Assembly: GCA_001788395.1 (NCBI GenBank)
Contig: MGBT01000002.1
Location: 4,192-44,882 of the forward strand
From: Candidatus Rokubacteria bacterium GWA2_70_23
GTDB lineage: Bacteria; Methylomirabilota; Methylomirabilia; Rokubacteriales; CSP1-6
Direction: 5' to 3'
DNA: 40,691 nucleotides
The notes beneath the pieces are model-generated. The model made no database searches and was not told the origin of the DNA. It saw nothing but the letters and a program-made list of their open reading frames with translations. A program made the position numbers and the translations under genes. Below are positions 1-8,394 of the stretch, in pieces. The first letter of the stretch is position 1, and every line of letters begins with the position of its first letter.

Positions 1-434
1 CGGACATGCCCCCGCCCAGGATTCCGAGCACGAGCCCCCGCCGCGACTCGAACCAGCGCGCCGCGATGGTCGCGGCCGTCGCCATGCCCATGCCGCCCGC
101 GCCCACCGCCATCAGGACGCCTGCCGTCACGTAGATATGCCAGAGGCTCGTCACGCGGGAGGACAGCATGGTGCCGATCCCGAGGACGGCGAGCGCCAGG
201 ATCATCACGCGACGGCCCCCGGACATGCCCCCGCCCAGGATTCCGAGCACGAGCCCCCGCCGCGACTCGAACCAGCGCGCCGCAATGGTCGCGGCCGTCG
301 CCATGCCCATGCCGCCCGCGCCCACCGCCATCAGGACGCCTGCCGTCACGTAGATATGCCAGAGGCTCGTCACGCGGGAGGACAGCATGGTGCCGATCCC
401 GAGGACGGCGAGCGCCAGGATCATCACGCGACGG
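1..434. repeat. 219-bp tandem duplication inside the MFS gene
   Basis: Bases 1-215 recur at 220-434 with one difference seen (G at about 65, A at about 284). The period is 219 bp, exactly 73 codons, so the frame is kept. The left copy begins at or before the window edge, so more copies could lie outside. Confidence 0.95.
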
Positions 435-664
435 GGCCCCCAGCGATCGGCCAGCCAGCCCACCATGGGACCGACGGCGCCGACGAGCAGAAGCGACAGG
501 GCGGCCGCGCCCGAGAGCGAGGCCCGGTCCCAGCCGAACTCCGCCTCCATGGGCTTGATGTACACGCCGAACACCGAGCGGAGGCCGGAGGCGGTGATCA
601 TGATGAGCACCACCGCGCCGAGCACGATCCAGCCGTAGTGCAGCTTCCCGCGAGACACGGTCAT
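1..664 (-). CDS. MFS transporter, N-terminal part (runs off the window)
   Basis: Major facilitator superfamily membrane transporter; substrate unknown. The ATG at 664-662 has an AAGGAG box five bases upstream. The first helix follows HYGWIVLGAVV, and the loop between helices 2 and 3 carries motif A (GWLADRWGPRRV), which identifies the family. Helices 3-4 follow, with the GMATAATIAARWFESRRG segment seen in oxalate/formate-antiporter-like members. After GILGGGMSGG the sequence jumps back to RRVMILALAVLG, because 73 codons are duplicated in frame. A second copy of helices 3-4 would disturb the 12-helix topology, so the protein as read is probably not functional or the duplication is an assembly error. 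The 3' end lies beyond base 1. The family call is secure; the substrate is not. Confidence 0.85.
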   Translation of the reverse strand, partial: MTVSRGKLHYGWIVLGAVVLIMITASGLRSVFGVYIKPMEAEFGWDRASLSGAAALSLLLVGAVGPMVGWLADRWGPRRVMILALAVLGIGTMLSSRVTSLWHIYVTAGVLMAVGAGGMGMATAATIAARWFESRRGLVLGILGGGMSGGRRVMILALAVLGIGTMLSSRVTSLWHIYVTAGVLMAVGAGGMGMATAATIAARWFESRRGLVLGILGGGMS

Positions 665-783
665 GTCGGCTCCTTGGAGGCGGGCGATGGGCAGCGGGGA
701 CACGATCCCGTGCCCGTTACGATGCCACAGGTGGAGTGGGCGATTCAGCCAGGCCTGGCGGCTGGCAACGACGCGGCGGAAGA

Positions 784-834
784 GCCGGGCCTCTCCTCAC
801 CCACGATACCCCACGGGGTTCGGAGAGACCCGGC
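784..834 (-). terminator. stem-loop downstream of clpB, dispersed-repeat family member 1
   Basis: Arms at 784-796 and 822-834 (13 bp) pair fully in the minus-strand transcript, with one G-U pair. They enclose a 25-nt loop at 797-821. Read on the minus strand the loop begins GAACCCCGTGGGGTATCG. The element lies about 58 bases after the clpB stop. It lacks a U-tract, so it could be a processing or stability hairpin rather than a classical terminator. A loop differing at two positions recurs at 16672-16696 between different arms. Confidence 0.7.
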
Positions 835-891
835 CCTTCCGCCTCGTCTGCGCGACTCGGTTTGCTCGGACTCGCGTCGTGTCCGCTGCGC

Positions 892-3486
892 TCAGGCGGG
901 GTCGGCGGGGACGTGCTTGCGGAAGACGATCTCGTCGCCGTCGGCGTCGGCCACGATCGTGTCGCCCTCGGCGAACTCGCCCTCGAGCAGGCTCATGGCC
1001 AGCGGGTCCTGGACCATCCGCTGGATCGCGCGCTTCAGCGGGCGGGCGCCGTAGGTCGGATCGAAGCCCTCCCGCGCCAGCAGGGCCTCAGCCGCGGGCG
1101 TCAGATCGAGGGCGATGCGCCGGTTGGCCAGGCGCTGGAGCAGGTGCCGCGCCTGGATGCCCACGATGGCCGCGATCTCCTCGCGCCCCAGCGGACGGAA
1201 GACGACCACCTCGTCGATGCGGTTCAGGAACTCGGGCCGGAGCGTTTGCCGCAGCAGATCGAGGATCAGCGGGCGGACGCGCTCGGGCCGCTCCTCCTCG
1301 CGGAAGATGTGGCTGCCGAGGTTGGAGGTCATGATGATCACCGTGTTGCGGAAGTCCACGGTGCGGCCGTGGCCGTCGGTGAGCCGGCCGTCGTCGAGCA
1401 CCTGCAGGAGCACGTTGAACACATCCGCGTGGGCCTTCTCGATCTCGTCGAAGAGGACCACGGAGTAGGGGCGGCGGCGCACGGCCTCGGTGAGCTGCCC
1501 GCCCTCGTCGTAGCCGACGTAGCCCGGGGGGGCGCCGATGAGCCGGGCCACCGCGTGCTTCTCCATGTACTCGGACATGTCGAGGCGGATGGTGGCGCGC
1601 TCGTCGTCGAAGAGGAACTCGGCGAGCGCCCGCGCCAGCTCGGTTTTTCCCACGCCCGTGGGTCCGAGGAAGAGGAAGGAGCCGATGGGCCGGTTCGGGT
1701 CCGACAGTCCCGCGCGCGCCCGGCGCACGGCGTTGGACACGGCGATGATCGCCTCGGCCTGCCCGACCACTCGCTGGCTCAGGCGCTGCTCCATCTTCAC
1801 GAGCTTCTGGACCTCGGCCTCCAGGAGCCGCGAGACGGGGATGCCGGTCCACTTGGCCACGGTCTCGGCCACGTCCTCCTCGTCCACCTCCTCCTTGAGC
1901 ATCTTGCCGCCCTTGCAGATCTCGGCGAGCCGCGCGTTCTCTCGCTCGAGGCGCCGGTCGAGCTCGGGCAGCGTGCCATAGCGGAGCTCCGCCGCCTTCT
2001 GGAGATCGCCGCGTCGCTGGGCATCCTCCATCTGGACCCGCGCGGCCTCGGCGTCCTCCTTGATCCGGCTGAGGGCCATGATCGCGGACTTCTCGGCCTC
2101 CCACTGCGCCTTGAGCCCGGCGGACTTCTCCTTGAGCTCGGCGAGCTCGGCGTCGAGCCGGTGGAGCCGCTCGCGCGACACCTCGTCGGACTCCCGCGCC
2201 ACCGACACCCGCTCGATCCCGAGCTGCATGATCCGGCGCTCGATCTCGTCGATCTCGCCGGGCACGGAGTCGATCTCGATGCGGAGCCGCGAGGCGGCCT
2301 CGTCGATCAGGTCGATGGCCTTGTCCGGCAGGAAGCGATCGGCGATGTAGCGGTGGGAGAGGACGGCCGCCGCCACCAGCGCCGAGTCCTTGATCTTCAC
2401 CTTGTGGTGGACCTCGTACTTCTCCTTGAGTCCGCGGAGGATCGCGATGGTGTCCTCCACCGAGGGCTCGCGGACCATCACGGGCTGGAAGCGGCGCTCC
2501 AGCGCCGGGTCCTTCTCGATGTGCTTGCGGTACTCGTCGAGGGTCGTGGCGCCGACACAGCGGAGCTCGCCGCGGGCCAGCGCCGGCTTGAGCATGTTGG
2601 CCGCATCCACGGCGCCTTCCGCGGCCCCCGCGCCGACCAGCGTGTGGAGCTCGTCGATGAAGCAGACGATCTGGCCCTCCGCCTCGGTGATCTCGCGGAG
2701 GACGGCCTTGAGGCGATCCTCGAACTCGCCGCGGTACTTCGCTCCGGCCACCATGCCGCCGATGTCGAGCCCCACCAGGCGCTTCCCCTTGAGCCCCTCG
2801 GGCACGTCCCCCGCCACGATGCGCTGGGCGAGTCCCTCCACGATGGCCGTCTTGCCCACGCCGGGCTCGCCGATGAGCACGGGGTTGTTCTTGGTCCGCC
2901 TGGAGAGCACCTGGACGACCCGCCGGATCTCCTCGTCGCGCCCGATCACGGGGTCGAGCTTGCCCTTGCGCGCCAGCTCCGTGAGGTCCTTGGAATAGCG
3001 CTGGAGCGCCTGGTACTTCTCCTCGGGATTCACGTCGGTCACGCGCTGGGTGCCGCGCACGTCCACCAGCGCCCGGTAGATTGCCTCCGGCGTCACGCCC
3101 TGGCCCGCGAGGATGCGCGCCGCCGCGCCCGCCTTCTCCTGGGCGATGCCGATGAGCAGGTGCTCGGCGGAGCAGTACTCGTCCTTGAGGCGCTGGGCCT
3201 CGTCCCAGGCGCTGTTCAGGACGGCTTCGAGCCGCGGGGAGATGTACTGGCGCCCGCCGCCACGCACCTTGGGGAGCTTGTCCAGCTCGGCCTGCACCTG
3301 GCGCCGGATGGCCTCGGCGTGGGCTCCGAGCTTGGCCAGGAGCGGGCCCACCACACCCTCCTGCTGCTGCATGAGGGTCAGCAGCAGATGCTCGGGCTCG
3401 AGCCCCTGATGGTTTCCCTGATCCGCGAGGGCCTGGGCGGCCTCGACCGCTTCGCGCGCTTTCACCGTCAGCTTGTCGAATCTCAT
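892..3486 (-). CDS. clpB: ATP-dependent chaperone ClpB
   Basis: Hexameric AAA+ disaggregase that pulls polypeptides out of aggregates together with DnaK/DnaJ in the cytoplasm. At 864 aa it has the usual family length. Visible in order: Clp N-domain repeats (about 1-145), first AAA module with Walker A GEPGVGKT at 206-213 and Walker [15 protein letters not shown], the coiled-coil M domain (about 410-525) that separates ClpB from ClpA, and a second AAA module with Walker A GPTGVGKT and the loop [13 protein letters not shown]. The IGF/IGL loop for ClpP binding is not evident, as expected for ClpB. The ATG at 3486 overlaps the TGA of the upstream J-domain gene (ATGA), so translation is probably coupled. 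No broken motifs seen. Confidence 0.98.
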   Translation of the reverse strand: MRFDKLTVKAREAVEAAQALADQGNHQGLEPEHLLLTLMQQQEGVVGPLLAKLGAHAEAIRRQVQAELDKLPKVRGGGRQYISPRLEAVLNSAWDEAQRLKDEYCSAEHLLIGIAQEKAGAAARILAGQGVTPEAIYRALVDVRGTQRVTDVNPEEKYQALQRYSKDLTELARKGKLDPVIGRDEEIRRVVQVLSRRTKNNPVLIGEPGVGKTAIVEGLAQRIVAGDVPEGLKGKRLVGLDIGGMVAGAKYRGEFEDRLKAVLREITEAEGQIVCFIDELHTLVGAGAAEGAVDAANMLKPALARGELRCVGATTLDEYRKHIEKDPALERRFQPVMVREPSVEDTIAILRGLKEKYEVHHKVKIKDSALVAAAVLSHRYIADRFLPDKAIDLIDEAASRLRIEIDSVPGEIDEIERRIMQLGIERVSVARESDEVSRERLHRLDAELAELKEKSAGLKAQWEAEKSAIMALSRIKEDAEAARVQMEDAQRRGDLQKAAELRYGTLPELDRRLERENARLAEICKGGKMLKEEVDEEDVAETVAKWTGIPVSRLLEAEVQKLVKMEQRLSQRVVGQAEAIIAVSNAVRRARAGLSDPNRPIGSFLFLGPTGVGKTELARALAEFLFDDERATIRLDMSEYMEKHAVARLIGAPPGYVGYDEGGQLTEAVRRRPYSVVLFDEIEKAHADVFNVLLQVLDDGRLTDGHGRTVDFRNTVIIMTSNLGSHIFREEERPERVRPLILDLLRQTLRPEFLNRIDEVVVFRPLGREEIAAIVGIQARHLLQRLANRRIALDLTPAAEALLAREGFDPTYGARPLKRAIQRMVQDPLAMSLLEGEFAEGDTIVADADGDEIVFRKHVPADPA

Positions 3487-4520
3487 CTGGGCATCTCCGG
3501 GCGGAGCAGCTTGAGCTCCATCAACAATTCCTTCTCCCGCGGGCCGAGCCCCGTGGGGACGGTCACCTGCACCCGCACGTACTGGTCCCCGCCGCCGCCG
3601 CCCTTGAGATGGGGCATGCCGTAGCCCGGGAGGCGGAAGTTGCGCCCCCCCGACGTCTCGGGAGGGATCTTCATGGACACCTGGCCCTTGAGCGTGGGGA
3701 CCTGCACCTCGGCGCCGAGCGCGGCATCCACGAAGGGCACCGGCAGGTCCACGTAGAGGTCGTCGCCCTTCCGCTCGAAGCGCTCATGGGGTCGCACCGC
3801 CACGCGAAGGTACAGGTTTGCCCGCCTGCCGCCTGATCCGCGGGGGCCCTCGCCCGACACGCGGATGCGTGCGCCCGTGTCCACCCCCGCGGGGATCTTC
3901 ACCTCGAGGTGCCGGCGACCCTTGGCCCACCCACTCCCGCGGCACTGGCCGCAGGGCCGGCGGTTCACGTGCCCGGCCCCGCCGCAGGCGCCGCAGGGCT
4001 CGTCGAGCTCCAGCGAGATCGTCTTCCGCGCCCCGTGGAAGGCCTCCTCGAGGGAGAGGTCGATGGCGGCCTCGGCGTCTCCGCCCCGCTCGGCTTCGAG
4101 GTCGCCGCCGAGATCGCCCAGGTCGGTGAACTCGAGGTCGCGGAGCCCCCCGCGCCGGGTATCCCGCACCCGGCCGCCGCCGCGCCCCAGGTCGCCGAAG
4201 ATCGTCCGGAAGAAGTCGGAGACCCCCCGGGGGTCTCCGCCCCGCCGGAAGTGGACCTCGTCCCCCTCGGCAGGGGAGCCGGCGCCCGCGCCGGTCTCCG
4301 CGGAGCGATGCCAGTCGGGGCCGAGGGTGTCGTAGCGCTTGCGTTTCGCGGGATCGGAGAGGACTTCGTAGGCCTCGTTGATCTCCTGGAAGCGGGCCGC
4401 CGACCCCTTGGAGACGTCGGGGTGGTGCTTGCGGGCGAGCCGGCGATAGGCGGTCTTGATCGCCTTGTCGTCGGCGCTCCGGCCGACGCCCAGGATCTTG
4501 TAGTAGTCCTTGTAATCCAT
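3483..4520 (-). CDS. DnaJ/CbpA-type J-domain protein with a half-size zinc finger
   Basis: Hsp40 co-chaperone, 345 aa. The start chosen is the ATG at 4520, where the J domain begins at once ([12 protein letters not shown]); a longer open frame upstream has no family similarity. HPD lies at residues 33-35. A Gly/Arg/Asp-rich linker (about 70-150) replaces the usual G/F region. The cysteine-rich part has only two CxxCxGxG units (Cys176/179 and 190/193), where canonical DnaJ has four units and CbpA has none. The C-terminal substrate-binding domains follow ([22 protein letters not shown] onward). It overlaps clpB by ATGA, so the two are co-produced. It may be a dedicated partner of ClpB (inference). 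Confidence 0.93.
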   Translation of the reverse strand: MDYKDYYKILGVGRSADDKAIKTAYRRLARKHHPDVSKGSAARFQEINEAYEVLSDPAKRKRYDTLGPDWHRSAETGAGAGSPAEGDEVHFRRGGDPRGVSDFFRTIFGDLGRGGGRVRDTRRGGLRDLEFTDLGDLGGDLEAERGGDAEAAIDLSLEEAFHGARKTISLELDEPCGACGGAGHVNRRPCGQCRGSGWAKGRRHLEVKIPAGVDTGARIRVSGEGPRGSGGRRANLYLRVAVRPHERFERKGDDLYVDLPVPFVDAALGAEVQVPTLKGQVSMKIPPETSGGRNFRLPGYGMPHLKGGGGGDQYVRVQVTVPTGLGPREKELLMELKLLRPEMPR

Positions 4521-4590
4521 CGTGCGAGACTCCGAAACGGCGCCCTGGCCCGTGCGGCCCAGGCGGACGCCGCTTCGTGTCAATTCTAGC

Positions 4591-5134
4591 AGATGGATGG
4601 GCGCCCCGGCAGGGGAGCGGCTACGTCCTGGCGCGGATGGAGCCCATGGACGAGGCATGGGCGCAGTCCCGTCCCTCGCGGTCGTGGAGCACGGCCTCGA
4701 GGAAGACGACGGGCCGCCCCCGCTCGATGACGCTGCCCTCGCCCAGCACGGGACCCGCCGTCACAGGCACGAGAAAGCTCACGGTGAGCGAGGAGGTGGA
4801 CAACCTCTGGCCGGGCTCGAACCGGGTGTGGGCGGCCAGCGCCATGCACACCTGCTTGGTGTCGAAGTCGGTGATGATGTCGCCCGCCGCGATCCCGGCC
4901 GTCTCGGCGGTGCTGTCGTGGACCACGTCGGAGATCAGCACCCCCTTGGCCTCGCGCAGGCCGAAGCTCTTCGCCAGCTCGGGCGTGAGGGCTGGATGGA
5001 CACGCCGAGCCAGCCCCGCGTCACCTTGCCCTTGGCCACCAGCTCCGTGTAGATGCGCCGGGCCATGTTCGCCGGGATGGCGAAGCCGATGCCGGCGTTG
5101 CCGCCGGAGCGGGAGAGGATGGCGCTGTTGATGC
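4591..5134 (-). pseudogene. decayed chimeric copy of the thioesterase-htrA region
   Basis: This stretch duplicates parts of the intact genes at 10350-10606 and about 11267-11533. On the minus strand, htrA sequence ([16 protein letters not shown] through PDZ-1, AGDIITDFDTKQV) runs directly into the thioesterase C-terminal half (CMALAAHTRFEPGQ to the natural stop at 4621). About 660 bp between the two parts is missing, and the junction is near 4850 at a short shared CAC. By eye the thioesterase part is about 84% and the htrA part about 94% identical to the intact copies. A one-base deletion near 4990 (gtgagggct against gtgagcggct) breaks the htrA frame. There is no protease triad. It is a relic, although a short in-frame fusion from about 4980 down to 4621 could still be read. 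Confidence 0.88.
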
Positions 5135-5339
5135 GGGCGGAGCGCGGGCCCGGGAGGGTTGACGGAGGCCGTCCCTGGCTGAGCGGCGTGTCGGCCAAGC
5201 TGACTGGGCCCGCGGTTCCCGGGCGAGGCGGGCGCCTCGCCGCCGAGCCGGGGCATTCCCTGACGGGGCCGGCAGCCGGCGCGCCGGGAAGAGGGCCTTC
5301 ATCCCGCCTATGCACAACGCGGGAAGTACTACGAGCGCG
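5135..5339. other. intergenic stretch with one GC-rich hairpin
   Basis: No gene recognised. An 8-bp perfect hairpin with a 4-nt loop lies at 5222-5241 (GGCGAGGC / GCCTCGCC), about 100 bases after the CoA-transferase stop on the minus strand. There is no T-tract, so a terminator role is only possible. Similarity to htrA ends abruptly at 5134. Confidence 0.4.
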
Positions 5340-6518
5340 TCAAATCGTACCCCGCTCGCGCATCGCTTGAATGTGGTGGCTATTCATCCCCAAGACCTCG
5401 CCGTAGATGGCCTCGTTGTGCTCGCCGAGGCGCGGGGGAAATGCCAGCTCCGCCCGGCCCTCGTCGCTCACCTCGGCCAGCGGCGGCAGAACGACCTCCG
5501 TGCCGCTTCGAGCGTCCTTCGCGCGAGTGAACGCCTTCTTCAGCAGCGGCTCCTCGAGCACATCGTTCAGCGAATTCAGCTTCGCCACGGGGACACCGAT
5601 GCGGTTCAGCGCCGCCAGCAACTCGATGGTTGTCAGCTGTCGCGTGCAGTCGGCGATGCGCGCGTTGAGGCGGCCCACGTCGGCGATGCGGCCCGCGTTG
5701 CGTTGATACTCCGGCTCGGCCAGGGACTCGAAGCCGGGCAGCCTGGTGACCGCTTCCCACTGCCGGTCGTTGCCGACCGTGACGTACACGTATCCATCGC
5801 GGGTCGGGTACACCGACACCGGCGCGAAGAACTGGTGCGTGTTACCCCGCCGCGTCACCTTCTCGCCGAGCGCCACGAGCATCAGCGGGCTTGCCATCCA
5901 CGTTGCCGCCGAGCGGAACATTGACACGTCAATGCGCGATCCCTCACCCGTGACTGCGCGCTTGTACAGCGCCTTCATCACCGCCCCGTACGCATGTTCC
6001 GCCGCGCCGAGATCCACCATCGGCAGCCCGAACACGAGCGGCGTCCCGTCGGGCTCACCCGTCAGCTCCATCCACCCCGCTCGCGCCTGCAGAACCGGAT
6101 CGTACGCGGCCTCGTCATGCTCGGGTCCAAAGCCCGACACGCCCACCCAGATGAGATCGGGGCGAATGGCCTTCAATGATTCGTACTCGATGCCGAGCTT
6201 GGCATAGCTGGAGACGCGGTTATTGGTGGCAAACATGTCGACAGGGAGTCGAGCAATCAGCTCATGCAAGAGCGCGCGGCCTTCCTCTTCCGCAAGATTC
6301 AGCGTGATCGCCTGCTTGCCGCAGTTGTTCGGCAGGAAATAGCTCGCCATCCCGTCTTCGCCGAGACATTTCCGCCCGACGTGACGGTTGGGGTCGCCGC
6401 GCCCGGGGGCCTCCACGCGAATCACGCGCGCCCCATCACGGGCGAGGCGCTGCGTGAGGAATGGCAGAGTCGTGGCCTGCTCGAGCGAGAGGACGGTGAG
6501 GTTGGAAAGAAGAGGCAT
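5340..6518 (-). CDS. CaiB/BaiF family (class III) CoA-transferase
   Basis: Moves coenzyme A between carboxylic acids through an aspartyl-CoA thioester. The 392 aa match the usual length. Family signs are the N-terminal LSLEQATTLPFLTQRLARDG, the VIRVEAPGRGDPNR segment, RPDLIWVGVSGFGP, and the presumed nucleophile Asp169 in LPMVDLGAAEHAYGAVMKAL. The substrate cannot be read from the sequence; relatives act on carnitine, bile acids, oxalate/formate or dicarboxylates. The ATG at 6518 lacks an obvious Shine-Dalgarno sequence. It is the only intact, full-length metabolic gene in the accessory zone and has no operon partner, so it was probably acquired with that zone. Confidence 0.92.
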   Translation of the reverse strand: MPLLSNLTVLSLEQATTLPFLTQRLARDGARVIRVEAPGRGDPNRHVGRKCLGEDGMASYFLPNNCGKQAITLNLAEEEGRALLHELIARLPVDMFATNNRVSSYAKLGIEYESLKAIRPDLIWVGVSGFGPEHDEAAYDPVLQARAGWMELTGEPDGTPLVFGLPMVDLGAAEHAYGAVMKALYKRAVTGEGSRIDVSMFRSAATWMASPLMLVALGEKVTRRGNTHQFFAPVSVYPTRDGYVYVTVGNDRQWEAVTRLPGFESLAEPEYQRNAGRIADVGRLNARIADCTRQLTTIELLAALNRIGVPVAKLNSLNDVLEEPLLKKAFTRAKDARSGTEVVLPPLAEVSDEGRAELAFPPRLGEHNEAIYGEVLGMNSHHIQAMRERGTI

Positions 6519-6997
6519 GGCGCGGCTATTCGTTGCTCATCACCGGCCAGCGCAGTTCCTTGCCGTTCAGCACCGCCGGCACTTGCGGCGCATGGCAACA
6601 CGAAGCGCCGTCTCGGTCATGGCGGGCCCTTGGTGTCACGGCGTGGATGACGCGGGCGAGCATCGCGCGCCAATCCTGCCATAGCGCGTGGGAGAGGTCA
6701 AACCGCAGCCTCGACGCGAAGGGCAGGGGGCCGCGGGCCGTCCCTCGCACCCGGGAGGGCTTCGCCCGCCGCCGAGCCCTTTCGCGCGCGCGCCGGCCGG
6801 GTAGTGCCCTGATTTGATTTCGGTGGGGGGAAACCCGGCCGAGGCCAACCGCCCCGCCCCTTGCATCCTGAAGGCTGCGCTGTCTCCGCACTTCGCGTGC
6901 TACACCTTCGTCACGGGGCAACGGAGCCTGCTGTCACGACCGCCAGGGCGGCGGGGGTCACCGGCCGAGTGTGGGACTTGCGGGAAGCGCTCGCGCG
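6519..6997. other. non-coding or decayed stretch, no intact gene
   Basis: No frame gives a recognisable protein. Reading the minus strand just before the CoA-transferase start, a short tail ending VLNGKELRWPVMSNE and a stop at 6526 looks protein-like and may be the last codons of a deleted gene. A repeat shared with 7193-7218 lies at 6602-6626. Confidence 0.4.
6602..6626 (+). repeat. direct repeat, copy 1 (possible element end)
   Basis: Contains TCTCGGTCATGGCGGG (6611-6626), exactly repeated at 7203-7218. Both are preceded by GAAGCGCC, and weaker similarity extends further to the left. The two copies bracket the methyltransferase fragment, which suggests they belong to a mobile element or a recombination site. 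No transposase is present. Confidence 0.6.
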
Positions 6998-7155
6998 AAC
7001 ACCCTCTCCCAAGCCGACAACCTCGACGTGCTCCGCGGCCACGTCAAGGGCGAGGCGGTCGATCTCGCCTACCTCGACCCGCCATTACAGGAGCAATCAG
7101 GAGTACAAGGTCCTCTTCCGGGAGCATAGCGGGAGCAAGTCCGCATCGCGGATCT
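6998..7155 (+). pseudogene. fragment of an adenine/cytosine DNA methyltransferase
   Basis: One frame reads NTLSQADNLDVLRGHVKGE and VDLAYLDPP, the N-terminal hallmark of the N4/N6 DNA methylase family (DNLD, then motif IV DPPF). Straight after DPP a one-base insertion shifts the frame, and the expected continuation appears in the next frame as SNQEYKVLFREHSGSKSASRI. Nothing of the rest of the enzyme follows, and similarity stops near 7155 just before a repeat. It is a dead remnant of a restriction-modification or orphan methylase gene, on the opposite strand to its neighbours. Confidence 0.75.
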
Positions 7156-7192
7156 CGCCACCGGCGCATGAGCGGCGGCGCATGAGCGGCAT

Positions 7193-7258
7193 GAAGCGCC
7201 CATCTCGGTCATGGCGGGTCAGTGGTGCCAGAGCCACTTTCCCCCACCGGCCGTGACA
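7193..7258 (+). repeat. direct repeat copy 2, with possible element terminus
   Basis: Carries the 16-bp exact match to 6611-6626 (here 7203-7218) and continues to GCCGTGACA at 7250-7258. This is the inverted complement of TGTCACGGC at 6634-6642, so 6634-7258 could be a small element with 9-bp terminal inverted repeats. htrA similarity begins three bases after 7258, a sharp junction. The mobile-element reading is speculative. Confidence 0.35.
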
Positions 7259-7261
7259 GAG

Positions 7262-7345
7262 GGGCCGCGACTCCAGCCCCAGCAGGCTCTTGCCGCGGGT
7301 GTTGGCCTTGAGGGCGACGGTATCGTCCGGCGTGTCGCCGATGAT
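7262..7345 (-). pseudogene. htrA fragment (region between the two PDZ domains)
   Basis: About 84 bp match the intact htrA at about 11074-11157 with roughly ten differences. The minus-strand frame reads [20 protein letters not shown] and LGLESRPL. It is joined upstream to an unrelated short start at 7432 (MLSPRDDLQELDELQEDD) that has a good GGAGG box six bases before its ATG. The whole looks like a truncated small acidic-protein gene fused in frame to htrA debris. The resulting open frame runs to 7097, but its tail is not protein-like. Confidence 0.75.
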
Positions 7346-7583
7346 CGTTTCGGTGTTCGGCTCGTCCTGCTTGGAGGCGTCATCTTCCTGAAGTTCGTCG
7401 AGTTCCTGCAGGTCATCACGGGGCGAGAGCATGTCTCGCTACCTCCGATTAGCAGGTTCACCTCGGTGGCGCCCCTCGGCGCCGCGGCGTCGACCAGCCC
7501 GCCACAGCCTCCAGGGTCGCGAGGACCTCGTCGAAGCGCTCGCGGAGGTCGCTCAGCACGTGATCGGCGTCGACGCGTCGAGG

Positions 7584-7820
7584 TTAGTGGATCGCAACCA
7601 GGGCCTTCTTGGCTTTCAAGGGCAGCTCGACGGGAACGAACCAACCTCGGGGGTACAGGTAATCTTCGCCCGATTCGTCAAGGACGCGGATGTCAGACAG
7701 CCTGTCGTTGCGCTTCGGCTTCACGACGCGATAAATCTTGCCGACGATAAGGTCGGCATCGTACTCGCCGTTGTGGATGCACACCGCGAACTCCCCCGAC
7801 CTGCCTCCTCGGCTCGTCAT
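7584..7820 (-). CDS. small conserved-looking hypothetical protein (78 aa)
   Basis: Function unknown. The segment EFAVCIHNGEYDADLIVGKI followed by VVKPKRNDRLSDIRVLDESG and EDYLYPRGWFVPVELP reads as a compact beta-rich fold. I recall similar small proteins, annotated as hypothetical, in many bacteria. The ATG is at 7820. It follows the 77-aa gene upstream after five bases, so the two are probably co-transcribed. It lies in the zone of decayed genes beside the integron, and the pair may be passenger genes, although no attC site was found next to it. Confidence 0.7.
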   Translation of the reverse strand: MTSRGGRSGEFAVCIHNGEYDADLIVGKIYRVVKPKRNDRLSDIRVLDESGEDYLYPRGWFVPVELPLKAKKALVAIH

Positions 7821-7825
7821 GATCG

Positions 7826-8059
7826 CTAGTCCAAATTCCTCTTTCGCTTGACGTAGACTCGCCCGATCCCATGGGCTTCAAACCAGTGAAGCTCGGCCCG
7901 GTGGAGCGTTCCGTCGTCGAACCGGATCGTGGCCTCGCCCTTCATCTTACGCCATCGCCCAGCCCCAAACCTCTGGATCAGATGTGTCCGAATCCGGACC
8001 GACCGTCCGGCGCTGATAGCCTCCGCGTTCCTGATTCTGCCGACGATCGTGAAGTGCAT
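7826..8059 (-). CDS. small basic hypothetical protein (77 aa)
   Basis: Function unknown. Starts MHFTIVGRIRNAEAISAGRS, then IRTHLIQRFGAGRWRKMKGE and a GTLHRAELHWFEAHGIGR segment. This pattern occurs in a family of short hypothetical proteins with no assigned role. It is Arg/Lys-rich and has no membrane segment or signal peptide. The ATG at 8059 has only a weak GAG upstream. It forms a pair with the 78-aa gene that follows. The presumed beta-hairpin and basic surface could bind nucleic acid, but that is a guess. Confidence 0.7.
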   Translation of the reverse strand: MHFTIVGRIRNAEAISAGRSVRIRTHLIQRFGAGRWRKMKGEATIRFDDGTLHRAELHWFEAHGIGRVYVKRKRNLD

Positions 8060-8170
8060 CGAGCTCTATTGCTTGAGCGCTTCGCGCGTCTCGTCAAGTG
8101 TCGACGAATTCAGATGGACGGGGCGAGCGCCACGCTGCGCCGCCGCCTTCGTACGCGTGGCCGGTCTTCG

Positions 8171-8262
8171 TTACTCCTGCATCTCCGCCTCCGGCCTCTC
8201 CAGCCAGAAGCGCATGCCCATCTCGCGATACATCGTCGTGGCGATGGCGGGAGGCGGATTCA
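8171..8262 (-). pseudogene. C-terminal scrap, probably of a TPR/adenylate-cyclase-type protein
   Basis: The minus-strand frame gives NPPPAIATTMYREMGMRFWL and ERPEAEMQE then TAA. The MYREMGM.FWLE.AEAE pattern is typical of the extreme C-terminus of large ATPase/TPR adenylate-cyclase-like proteins. Upstream in a different frame is GDPLLDLVAAQEQRMVEE, ending in a stop, so the frame is broken. Only the tail is present. The family link is from memory and tentative. Confidence 0.4.
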
Positions 8263-8369
8263 GCGCGGGACGTCGCCCCAGACGACGTAGCGCCGGCGCG
8301 CACGCCGCTCCCGCCCCTCCTCGACCATCCGCTGTTCCTGGGCCGCCACGAGATCGAGTAGGGGATCGC

Positions 8370-8394
8370 CGAAGTCGGTGATGATGTCGCCCGC
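8370..8394 (-). repeat. 25-bp htrA-derived sequence
   Basis: Identical over 25 bp to 4863-4887 in the chimeric pseudogene, coding GDIITDF of the first htrA PDZ domain; the intact gene differs at two positions. It lies exactly where the second cassette gene loses similarity to its family. Confidence 0.65.

Noticed and set aside
736-3624. A 962-codon open frame on the plus strand
   Set aside because: It is antisense to clpB; its His/Leu/Asp-rich, low-complexity translation is a GC-skew artefact of the real gene.
4555-4583. TTGACA upstream of the J-domain gene (minus strand, 4583-4578)
   Set aside because: The -35 is perfect but the sequence 17 bp on is GGGCCG, with no -10 likeness. No CIRCE or sigma32 consensus was seen either. 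Left unannotated as a promoter.
5300-5345. GCACAAC / GTTGTGC near the CoA-transferase end as a second attC
   Set aside because: No complementary L boxes or partner R box at a suitable distance.
6861-7256. Plus-strand 131-codon open frame
   Set aside because: Only its middle carries the shifted methyltransferase fragment; both ends are unlike protein.
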